64,000 nt of DNA from an uncultured Lachnospiraceae bacterium (GTDB lineage Bacteria > Bacillota > Clostridia > Lachnospirales > Lachnospiraceae). The notes below the pieces were generated by a model. The model had not been told where the DNA came from and searched no databases. It saw only the letters and a list, made by a program, of their open reading frames with translations. Below, one piece after another: positions 27,004 through 35,109 of this stretch (its first letter is position 1; every line of letters begins with the position of its first letter). The translations under genes were made by a program, and so were the position numbers. The DNA lies in NCBI GenBank assembly GCA_947626715.1, contig CANQTG010000001.1, forward strand, positions 31,371-95,370, in the 5' to 3' direction.

Positions 27004-27832
27004 TTTTTATAATCCTCCTTATTTTCCTTATATACTTAGAAGCTTTCAATTTTATGTATCTAAAAAAGACTATCTCCGGTTCACCTAGCCACTCAATATA
27101 ATATTTTATTGTGATCCTCAGTCTCTCATCTTTTTTTAAACCATTTCTCCATTTTCTAAAATCAGTATTAATCAACCTTTTTAATTTCATTGAAATATGC
27201 CTTTCTCCCACCCCATAACACCTTATAAGCGGATTTGATAGATATGCTATTTTTGTATAACAACATGCCCTCAGTAAAAAGGCCAAGGCTTCAGCTCCCT
27301 GTACGGAAGGAAAGTTTCCGCATTTGAAAGCAAGCGAAGAATGTATCAGCAATGAGCTGAAAAAAATCAGACGATTATGTAACAAATCCACAATACTGTA
27401 AGTGCCTGTAGGAAGATATCTGTCATAAACATTAGGTGGAACATTCTTAGATTTTTTATCCACATGTACATTTGTACAATTTATCTGTACTTCGTAATGG
27501 AGACAGGAAAATATTTGAGCTTCTAATTTTGCTGCCAGCCATTTATCTCCACATTCTAAAAAAGCTATCCATTCTCCATGTGAATTTTTTATACCATGAT
27601 TCACATATTCGCTTTTTTTCCAATCATTATCACACGGCACGTATTTAACTCTATCATCTTCCCCTATTAATATTTCTATCTTCTTATTTACATGTGGATC
27701 CAGTCGATTAGCGCATAATAAAACTTCCAAAGAAACAACCGTTTGTTTTAGCACGCTTCTAACACTATCTTCCAGCAACTCAATATCTTTATCTACTAAT
27801 ACAATAACTGAAACCAAGCATCTATTCTCCAC
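26996..27832 (-). CDS. GT2-like protein with degenerate active-site motifs
   Basis: The overall pattern follows GT2 proteins: VSVIVLVDKD start, SVLKQT, NHGIKNSHGEWIAFLE. Yet the nucleotide-binding DDGSTD block reads LCANRLD, and the DxD position reads ECGD (93-96) instead of DSDD. Both changes affect residues normally required for donor and metal binding. The protein may be inactive, may act as an accessory of a neighbouring GT, or may use a different mechanism. It overlaps the GT6 gene by eight bases and the GT2 gene upstream by eleven, so it is tightly coupled to both. The frame itself is intact at 278 residues. Confidence 0.75.
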   Translation of the reverse strand: MENRCLVSVIVLVDKDIELLEDSVRSVLKQTVVSLEVLLCANRLDPHVNKKIEILIGEDDRVKYVPCDNDWKKSEYVNHGIKNSHGEWIAFLECGDKWLAAKLEAQIFSCLHYEVQINCTNVHVDKKSKNVPPNVYDRYLPTGTYSIVDLLHNRLIFFSSLLIHSSLAFKCGNFPSVQGAEALAFLLRACCYTKIAYLSNPLIRCYGVGERHISMKLKRLINTDFRKWRNGLKKDERLRITIKYYIEWLGEPEIVFFRYIKLKASKYIRKIRRIIKNE

Positions 27833-28799
27833 CCAGTTTTTCCCCCTTTAACTTTCCATATAATTCTATAAATTTACGGATTCCTATCATTTTTGAAATT
27901 GCAAAAATCATTTTATCTTTCCAATAATTACTATATTTAAAATAATCAAGATATTTTTCAGCTTCGTTTATCCATCGTGTTGCATCTTCAATATCATATA
28001 TAAAAACCGCTTCTAAACAAACTTCTCTAATAAGATTCGCATATAATGTATACAACTGATTTTTTAATATAGGATTTATCTCACGCGTCTTGAAATAGTT
28101 TGTCCAGTCCTCCAGATTTCTCCATCTATCATCATATCGCTTAGGATTATATGAATGTATTATAGAACCGCTTCGTACTCTGTAATAATAATAAGGTTCC
28201 ATTCCACATACTTTTTTTGCTTCTATAATAATTTTATCGATTAATTGGAAGTCTTCCGCCAATCGATTTAATTTAAATTGAAAATTTTTCTCCTGCCAAA
28301 AACTACGTCGAAAAATTTTCCCCGCAGCCGACCAATTCGCTCTGATTTTGGTTGTTTCCAAAAGAGCTTCTTCTCCCGTCTTACCATCGAATAATGATCT
28401 GTCAAGTCTTTTATCCAAAACGATTTGGCTTTGCTCAACTTTATAAATTCCCTCGGATAAAATAACATCCGGATCATATAATTCAATATTTTCTGAGGCT
28501 TTCTCAAGCGCCCATTCTTCAATATAATCATCCGAATCTATAAATAAAAGATATTTCCCGCCAGCGCTTCCAATACCGCAATTTCTCGCATCTGATAAAC
28601 CGCCATTATTTTTATGTATAATTTTTATTTGAGAATATTTTTGTGCATAAATATCACATATACTACCGCTTTCATCAGTAGAGCCATCATCTATTAAAAT
28701 CAGTTCATAATTGTCACAACTTTGTCTTAATATACTCTCAATACAGTCTTTTAACCAAGCAGCAACATTATATACTGGTACGATTATACTAAAGAGCAT
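27822..28799 (-). CDS. GT2 family glycosyltransferase
   Basis: This is a canonical GT2 enzyme of 325 residues: VPVYNV, IDDGSTDES, NGGLSDARN and FIDSDDYI with the DxD. The acceptor half has a block, WSAAGKIFRR followed by RLAEDFQLID, that recurs in the protein at 32023 (WSPCGKCYRL, RLAEDFALID), so the two are paralogues. The C-terminal third is helical and ends with a basic tail. Its sugar is unknown. It follows the GT11 gene by 24 bases. Confidence 0.92.
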   Translation of the reverse strand: MLFSIIVPVYNVAAWLKDCIESILRQSCDNYELILIDDGSTDESGSICDIYAQKYSQIKIIHKNNGGLSDARNCGIGSAGGKYLLFIDSDDYIEEWALEKASENIELYDPDVILSEGIYKVEQSQIVLDKRLDRSLFDGKTGEEALLETTKIRANWSAAGKIFRRSFWQEKNFQFKLNRLAEDFQLIDKIIIEAKKVCGMEPYYYYRVRSGSIIHSYNPKRYDDRWRNLEDWTNYFKTREINPILKNQLYTLYANLIREVCLEAVFIYDIEDATRWINEAEKYLDYFKYSNYWKDKMIFAISKMIGIRKFIELYGKLKGEKLGGE

Positions 28800-28823
28800 C
28801 CTTCCCTCCTGATTTTTAACACT

Positions 28824-29669
28824 TTACATTCTTATCCAATTCCCACATTTAATATCTGGACATTCAGCCATATTTTGCCACTGTTTAGGTGCTATTACTA
28901 TTTTCCGGGGATTTTGATTCAACCATGAAGCCCACCAGCTAAAACTACTATTGGCAATAATATTATGCTTACAATTTGCCATTAATTTCATATCATGAAT
29001 GCTGCTCACTGCATCTCCTAACTCTACAAAAAATACATTTTCAAAAGCCCCCATAAATTGTTTGCTCCATTTCATATCATCGGAAAATACATAGTATTGG
29101 GGATTTTCCATCCTTTTCTCTATATAGTGAATCGCATTCTGATAATACTCTTTTGTACATATACCCCCATATTTGCTTATATTTTCTAAATAATCTCCTC
29201 TTCGAATATGGACGCTGACAGAATCACCCTCCCTAATTCTATGTAAAATATCATCTTCTTCACGCGTCACAGATTCTGGAAAGGTAAAATCTTCCAATAA
29301 TTCACCTCTAATATCTATGAAATACTTCTCGCTTTGCCAATAACCCTCTAATAATGCACACCTTTTATTAAACACCTCCGACAGATATACGCTTGGGACA
29401 TGTTCTATATATAATAATTCATTAAATCCTATATGCTTTTCAAGCCATCTAATCAATGAATTGTCTCTTAATTTTTTTTCTAATTCAGAACACGTCCGCA
29501 ACTTTATTGGGAAATACTTTAACTCCAATTTACGAGATTCATTCACATTTTCATCAAAAAATCTCCAAATATCTACTTTAACTTTAGGATAACGTTTCTG
29601 CAATTTACGGTACAATGCATACTGAAACATTTGATTTCCCAATCCACCATATATTTTTACTATAGGCAT
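28824..29669 (-). CDS. GT11 alpha-1,2-fucosyltransferase
   Basis: The 281-residue enzyme transfers fucose from GDP-fucose to the 2-position of an acceptor, usually galactose. KIYGGLGNQMFQYAL at the N-terminus, SVHIRRGDYL for GDP-fucose binding and IIANSSFSWWASWLN near the C-terminus are the GT11 landmarks. The ATG at 29669 is preferred over the TTG at 29675 because GGAG then lies nine bases upstream. No GDP-fucose synthesis genes (gmd, fcl) are visible in the window, so the donor must come from elsewhere. In context it could create the H-type acceptor for the GT6 enzyme downstream. Confidence 0.94.
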   Translation of the reverse strand: MPIVKIYGGLGNQMFQYALYRKLQKRYPKVKVDIWRFFDENVNESRKLELKYFPIKLRTCSELEKKLRDNSLIRWLEKHIGFNELLYIEHVPSVYLSEVFNKRCALLEGYWQSEKYFIDIRGELLEDFTFPESVTREEDDILHRIREGDSVSVHIRRGDYLENISKYGGICTKEYYQNAIHYIEKRMENPQYYVFSDDMKWSKQFMGAFENVFFVELGDAVSSIHDMKLMANCKHNIIANSSFSWWASWLNQNPRKIVIAPKQWQNMAECPDIKCGNWIRM

Positions 29670-29686
29670 CCACAATATCTCCTTTG

Positions 29687-30805
29687 CTAAAATTCAAATC
29701 CTTTCATTTCTATCAGCCATTTCCTTTTCATCCTATGCTTATAAAATATATCCTTTATATATCTCCAAGACTGTGGAAGTATAATTTTTATAATATTTGT
29801 AAACATATATTGATCCATTAATATTTTCTTCCCTTGGGGTCTATTTATTTTATACAATGATTTTCTTAACCACCAAAAAAACAATTCTTGCTTATACGTA
29901 TCGGGATCATATATCTGGTTCCGATCGTTAGCACTAACTAACAAACGGATTAAGTTTATATTTTCCTCCACATTTCCATATATTTCTACATCACGCATAT
30001 GTGTGTATAACTCTTTCTGCCTCTCTGTGCTATCAGGCAATAGTCGGGTCATACATCTAATCTTTGTTACATCTGCAAAATTTCTTTGCTCCTGCTGTTG
30101 AATATTACTAATTCGATTCCCATAAATCCTTGATATAAATAGCACCTCTTGTTGACAATACAATTTCCCATGTTCGATACATCTAACCCACATATTATAA
30201 TCTTGTGCTATTTTTATATCTTCAGCATATTTAATACCATTATCCTCTAAAAATTTTTTTCGAAACATAACTGTCGGATGAGCAAATTCAATATTGGAAA
30301 AAGAGAGTCTTATTCTAATTCTTTCCTGCGCAAATTCTCTATAAACACCGGTAAATTGAGATTTACGCGCAAATTCCTCTCGTAATGGAACAATATCTTT
30401 TCCACTATATAAAAAAGAAACACAAGCTAATACATCAATTTCTTCATGACTATTCATATATAAGACTTGTCTTTTAATACGATTTTTAAAGCAAATATCG
30501 TCCGCATCCATTCGCGCAACATAATCCCCTTTTGCCTCCTGCAAAGCAATATTCAAAGTAACTGTCAGTCCTTTATTTTGGGTATTTCTAATAAGACGAA
30601 TCCTGTTATCCTCATATTTTATTTTTCTTTCATGTCGATAATCCATCAGAAATTTTGAACACCAGTCGTCAGAAGCATCATCAACTATAATAAATTCTAT
30701 ATTACTATAACTCTGATCTAATATACTATCCATCGCAATACGCAAGTATTCAGTTTTTGTATTATATACACCCATAATAATTGAGACAAGAGGTTCGTTT
30801 TTCAT
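29687..30805 (-). CDS. GT2 family glycosyltransferase
   Basis: This 372-residue GT-A enzyme has SIIMGVYNT, VDDASDD, NKGLTVTLNIAL and ARMDADDIC, giving the metal-binding DxD, and AQDYNMWVR in the acceptor half. The combination is common in capsule and O-antigen loci, often with galactose or N-acetylglucosamine donors, but specificity is not assignable. It ends 17 bases before the GT11 start and begins one base after the GT4 gene upstream. Very AT-rich codon use matches the surrounding block. Confidence 0.92.
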   Translation of the reverse strand: MKNEPLVSIIMGVYNTKTEYLRIAMDSILDQSYSNIEFIIVDDASDDWCSKFLMDYRHERKIKYEDNRIRLIRNTQNKGLTVTLNIALQEAKGDYVARMDADDICFKNRIKRQVLYMNSHEEIDVLACVSFLYSGKDIVPLREEFARKSQFTGVYREFAQERIRIRLSFSNIEFAHPTVMFRKKFLEDNGIKYAEDIKIAQDYNMWVRCIEHGKLYCQQEVLFISRIYGNRISNIQQQEQRNFADVTKIRCMTRLLPDSTERQKELYTHMRDVEIYGNVEENINLIRLLVSANDRNQIYDPDTYKQELFFWWLRKSLYKINRPQGKKILMDQYMFTNIIKIILPQSWRYIKDIFYKHRMKRKWLIEMKGFEF

Positions 30806-30806
30806 T

Positions 30807-32021
30807 TTAACATCCTATTAATTCTATCCACTTACTAACCATTCGGGACACATCTAGATCAGCTATTCTATTTTCAATATTACTTTTAAAGAAAAGATAT
30901 AACTTTTGATCTGTAAGTATTCGGATTATACCTTCCGCTAAAAGTGTTTCCTCTTTTGTTATTGGTTCACGCCCATCATACATATTACCATCGCACTTTG
31001 GCGTCAAAATTCCACATGAGGAAATCTCTATATTGTCTGTTACTCTCTTATACGGATCCGTTAAAGGCGCCAATATCTCTCTAGGACCATAATCAATATC
31101 TGTTGAAACTACAGGAACTTTTAAACATATTGCCTCTGCTATTACATTCGAAAACCCTTCATGCACAGAGGATACCACAAGCGCCTTTGCTCTTGCCAAA
31201 TATGGAAATGGGTTTCTGCAAAATCCTCCAAATACAATATTTTCTGACAAATCCAATTCTTTTACCAATCTCTTCAAATATTTTTCTTGGCTTCCCTTTC
31301 CCAAAATAATAAGTTTAATATCTGGTATTCTTTCTTTCACCTTCACAATCGCTCTAATTAAATGCCAAAATGCTTTAGGAGGTTCCAATCTTCCCATGGC
31401 AACTATTAAATGACTGGTTTCTACTCTTTCCAGAATCCCTTTTTCAGGATTCTCATATGACAATTCTTTAATTCTTGCAACATCAAAACCATTTAAGATT
31501 GTTACCACCTTTTCTTTTGGAAGTCTATAATTATCCACTAATTCACTGCTTACTCCTGCAGATACTCCTATTATATAATCTGCATATTTATAGAATATTT
31601 TTACAAGCGGATCAACAATATATCGATATACTTTCTGCGTTTTAAATGCAGAAAGATTACAATGCACTGATAACAAAACTTTACAGTACTGTTTTCCAGA
31701 AACAACATTAGCAATATTAGCGCTATCCATAAAACTTATTACTGCCGTATATTTTTTTTTCTTTTTTAACTTTCTCAATCTAATAACTCTTAATAAAAAC
31801 ACATATATTTGATAAAATATATTCTGCCTATCCTTAACAGGCAAGACACCCAGATCAATCAATCTGCCTTTATATGGAAAAACGATATTACTAATATCAT
31901 TTAGTATAATATCAATTTCCCAATCATCAGGGAAATTCGTTACCATATTAGACAAAATCCTCTGTGCTCCGCCTTCATTCAAAGATGATATTACAAACGC
32001 CACTTTTTTCCCCATTTTCAC
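30807..32021 (-). CDS. GT4 family glycosyltransferase
   Basis: A GT-B enzyme of 404 residues. The N-terminal loop is SSLNEGGAQRILS, the interdomain strand has VAMGRLEPPKAFWHLI, and SSVHEGFSNVIAEAICLKVPVVSTD is the catalytic E-x7-E block. ILGKGSQEKYLKRL matches the donor domain of N-acetylgalactosamine-type GT4 enzymes such as those in Pgl clusters, though that specificity is a guess. One base separates it from each neighbour. Confidence 0.92.
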   Translation of the reverse strand: MKMGKKVAFVISSLNEGGAQRILSNMVTNFPDDWEIDIILNDISNIVFPYKGRLIDLGVLPVKDRQNIFYQIYVFLLRVIRLRKLKKKKKYTAVISFMDSANIANVVSGKQYCKVLLSVHCNLSAFKTQKVYRYIVDPLVKIFYKYADYIIGVSAGVSSELVDNYRLPKEKVVTILNGFDVARIKELSYENPEKGILERVETSHLIVAMGRLEPPKAFWHLIRAIVKVKERIPDIKLIILGKGSQEKYLKRLVKELDLSENIVFGGFCRNPFPYLARAKALVVSSVHEGFSNVIAEAICLKVPVVSTDIDYGPREILAPLTDPYKRVTDNIEISSCGILTPKCDGNMYDGREPITKEETLLAEGIIRILTDQKLYLFFKSNIENRIADLDVSRMVSKWIELIGC

Positions 32022-32022
32022 T

Positions 32023-33024
32023 TTAATCCTTATATATTAATTTTTCTTTTTTTATTCGATACCTTTTTAATATTCCCAGCAGTACGCATGTCCAATTTAA
32101 GCCTATTATTTTTAACATACAGCGAATTATCTTTTCCTCCCTTTCTTCTGTATAATCCAAATAAAAAAGCAGTTTTTTTATCATTCTAAACATTTCTTTT
32201 TTTTCTTCTTTTTCAAATAAATACATATTTCCTAAAATATTATGACAAAGCGACTTTGCAAACGTTTTGCGAAATGCCAAAAGCAGCTCATTATCCAGCT
32301 CCTTTTCATCTAAATATGCCTCCCAATCAATCAAATTCAAAAGTTCATCATACTTCCACTGTTTATTCCTTAATGCAGAAGTGGAATTCTCACCAAATCG
32401 ACGGTAAAAATAAAAAGAACTTATCATTACTACACAATCTGCTTCCAGTACTACTCTATCAATTAATGCAAAGTCTTCTGCCAGTCTCCCTTTAGGAAAT
32501 CGAAATCTATGTTGTTTCCAAAAATCCAAACGATAACATTTCCCGCACGGGCTCCAGTTAGAGGCTGTTTTCATCGTTTTTATAAGTGTATCTCTGCCAG
32601 ACATACCTTGATAATCTTTAGATTCCCAATGACGTTTTTCAATAATTACACTATCTTTAAACTCATACATACCTTCTGAAATGATAACTTCAGGATTATT
32701 CCAAGCAATACATACTTCATTGCATCTTTGTAATGTATCTTTTGCAATATAATCATCAGCATCAACAAAAATCAAATAATCACCACTGGCCTTTTCTATT
32801 CCCAAATTTCTGCTGTCTGCTTGTCCTGAATTTTCTTTTACGAATAACTTGATTTTTGATTCCTTCTCCGCATATTGACAACATATCTCATTGCTCAGAT
32901 CAGTTGATCCATCATCGACTAATATTAGTTCCCAATTCAAATATGTTTGCCCAATTATACTTTCAATGCATTGTGATAAATATTTTTCAACATTATATAT
33001 CGGCACTATAATGCTAAAATTCAT
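32023..33024 (-). CDS. GT2 family glycosyltransferase
   Basis: This 333-residue enzyme is a paralogue of the 27822 protein. It shows VPIYNVEKYLSQCIESI, VDDGSTDLS, NSGQADSRN and FVDADDYIA, then the shared acceptor block WSPCGKCYRL with RLAEDFALID. The catalytic set is complete. It probably arose by duplication within the locus and may add a related residue. It starts 22 bases after the stop of the GT2 gene upstream. Confidence 0.92.
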   Translation of the reverse strand: MNFSIIVPIYNVEKYLSQCIESIIGQTYLNWELILVDDGSTDLSNEICCQYAEKESKIKLFVKENSGQADSRNLGIEKASGDYLIFVDADDYIAKDTLQRCNEVCIAWNNPEVIISEGMYEFKDSVIIEKRHWESKDYQGMSGRDTLIKTMKTASNWSPCGKCYRLDFWKQHRFRFPKGRLAEDFALIDRVVLEADCVVMISSFYFYRRFGENSTSALRNKQWKYDELLNLIDWEAYLDEKELDNELLLAFRKTFAKSLCHNILGNMYLFEKEEKKEMFRMIKKLLFYLDYTEEREEKIIRCMLKIIGLNWTCVLLGILKRYRIKKEKLIYKD

Positions 33025-33045
33025 TTATCTCTCTCCCTTCATAAC

Positions 33046-34086
33046 CTACGCATATGCTTGCTCATTTTTACATATCTGTAAAATGCATTTTATAACATAT
33101 AAGATCCTGTCTATTATAAACAACAAACGATAATATCCCTTCATCAGCAGCCATAGTCTAATAAAATTATACTTTTTTACCTTTTTTCGATTCTTTTTAG
33201 TATTAATTTTTTTAATATTTTCTATCAAAAAAACTTCTTTTAAAGATTCTATATGCTCTTTCCACCTCATATGCTCACAATTCAATTTAAAAACATTTTC
33301 CAAAAAATTATTTAATACAAAACCTTCATGATTCTCTATTTCTTTATTGGTAATTATATTTTCTGTTTGCATACGATCTATGATATAGCTTTCTGTTTCC
33401 AACACTTCTTTGATTTTTGACACTGAAGTCGTATGAACAAGGCTCCTTTTCCGTATTCTATAATAATATAAATGTTCTTCAAGTATACCTATATTATTAC
33501 TATTCAAAAGCAATGAAAATGTTTGTAATAAATCTTCACAATGATTAATCGGAATAAAAATTTTATCTGCAAGATCCAGCAGCAGCTCCCTTTTTACTGC
33601 TTTCGTAACAACCGAAAAAAGTGTATTATTCTCAAATAACTTTTCAAGTGCCTCTCTGTTAGTACACATATTTGTATGAATACCTATACGGGGATATTTT
33701 TTTTCTTTATTTGTATATACAAGTTTCATATTAAAAAATATCATATCACATTTACTTTTTTGCAAAAAGTCATCTATTTTTTCTAGCAAAAAAATATCAT
33801 AGTAGTCATCGGCATCTAGGAAAAAGCAATACTCTCCGCTTGCCTTTAATATTCCTGTTCTTCTTGCCATCATAATACCTTCATTAGTTTGATGGTATAC
33901 TTTAAAACGACTATCATACTCTGCATACCTATCACAAATATACCCGCTACCATCAGTAGAACCATCATCAATTATAATAGCTTCAAAACGTGGATAGGTT
34001 TGATTTAAAATTGAATCTAAACATTCTGGCAAGTATTTTTCAACATTATAAACAGGGATTAGCACACTATATTTTATTTTTTCCAC
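33046..34086 (-). CDS. GT2 family glycosyltransferase (GTG start)
   Basis: A GT-A enzyme with VLIPVYNVEKYLPECLDSIL, IDDGSTDGSG, NEGIMMARR and FLDADDYYD. The most likely start is the GTG at 34086, with GGGAG about eight bases upstream; a TTG at 34101 would add five residues that do not belong to the fold. From GTG the protein has 346 residues. A basic, helical C-terminus (INTKKNRKKVKKYNF) may bind the membrane surface. It is more distantly related to the GT2 pair at 27822 and 32023. Confidence 0.9.
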   Translation of the reverse strand: MEKIKYSVLIPVYNVEKYLPECLDSILNQTYPRFEAIIIDDGSTDGSGYICDRYAEYDSRFKVYHQTNEGIMMARRTGILKASGEYCFFLDADDYYDIFLLEKIDDFLQKSKCDMIFFNMKLVYTNKEKKYPRIGIHTNMCTNREALEKLFENNTLFSVVTKAVKRELLLDLADKIFIPINHCEDLLQTFSLLLNSNNIGILEEHLYYYRIRKRSLVHTTSVSKIKEVLETESYIIDRMQTENIITNKEIENHEGFVLNNFLENVFKLNCEHMRWKEHIESLKEVFLIENIKKINTKKNRKKVKKYNFIRLWLLMKGYYRLLFIIDRILYVIKCILQICKNEQAYA

Positions 34087-34145
34087 ACTCCACTCTCCCA
34101 AGAATAATATGAACAGAATATTTTAAAATCCCTCCCAAGTAGACA

Positions 34146-35090
34146 TTAAAAATCCTCTGTTTTCTCCCATATTTCTTTAATCGTATACGAATTTTCCACA
34201 TGGACTCCATAGTAAATTTTTATTAATATTTCACTCATAAGGCCAAAAATAAACATCAGTATACCAACTATAACAAAAAATACTGTCAACATTGGCGGCA
34301 TTATATTCCTAGACATCTTAGCCCCTGTGAAGAAAATTGAAACAGACCATATCCCACACATACCTCCTAAAATAAGAAATAAAATTCCAACTCCTCCTAA
34401 TAAATGCAAAGGTCGGGTAGCATATTTATTCCAAAACCATATAGAAATCATATCGACAAACCCTTTAAACATACGTTTCCAATTATATTTTGTTTTCCCC
34501 CATATACGCGGTCTATGATGCACTACATATTCTCCTATAGTATAGCCCTTTATCTTCAAAATAGCGGGAATAAATCTATGCTGCTCCCCGTATAAGTTCA
34601 CTCCCTTGAAACATTCCTTTTTATATATCTTTAGGGAACATCCGCTATCATGGATCCCATCATGTACCAAGATATAGCGTAAAAGATTCGCTCCTCTTGA
34701 AATAAAACGTTTCATAAAATTATCTTTTCGGTCTTTTCGCCATCCCGATACTACATCATAATCCATTTCTATAAGATAAGCAAGCATCCCCGGAATATCA
34801 GCAGGATCGTTTTGTCCATCTCCATCCATTGTTATAATATAATCCATTTGAGCTGCTTTAATTCCTGCATCAACAGCTGCTGTTTGCCCAGAATTTCTAC
34901 GCAAACGAATATATTTTATAGGTGATAATCCTTTACATATTTCCTGAGTTTTATCAGTAGAGCCATCATCTACAAAAATAATTTCATATTTATAATGATT
35001 CTGCATACACACTTCTTTTATTTCCCGATGTAATTCAGCCACATTTCCCTCTTCATTATAAATAGGAACTACTACGGATACATGATACAT
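34146..35090 (-). CDS. Polyprenyl-phosphate GT2 with C-terminal membrane helices (GtrB/ArnC-like)
   Basis: The start at 35090 (GGGAG nine bases upstream, MYHVSVVVPIYNE) gives 314 residues; longer readings overlap the upstream gene without family content. FVDDGSTDKT, DGDGQNDP with the DxD, and two C-terminal hydrophobic spans (LLGGVGILFLILGG, FFVIVGILMFIFG) define the GtrB/ArnC/DPM1 group that makes undecaprenyl-P-sugars and anchors in the membrane. The adjacent GT-C gene (35110) is the obvious user of that product. Sugar not assignable. Confidence 0.92.
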   Translation of the reverse strand: MYHVSVVVPIYNEEGNVAELHREIKEVCMQNHYKYEIIFVDDGSTDKTQEICKGLSPIKYIRLRRNSGQTAAVDAGIKAAQMDYIITMDGDGQNDPADIPGMLAYLIEMDYDVVSGWRKDRKDNFMKRFISRGANLLRYILVHDGIHDSGCSLKIYKKECFKGVNLYGEQHRFIPAILKIKGYTIGEYVVHHRPRIWGKTKYNWKRMFKGFVDMISIWFWNKYATRPLHLLGGVGILFLILGGMCGIWSVSIFFTGAKMSRNIMPPMLTVFFVIVGILMFIFGLMSEILIKIYYGVHVENSYTIKEIWEKTEDF

Positions 35091-35109
35091 ATCACTTTTC
35101 TCCCTTCCC

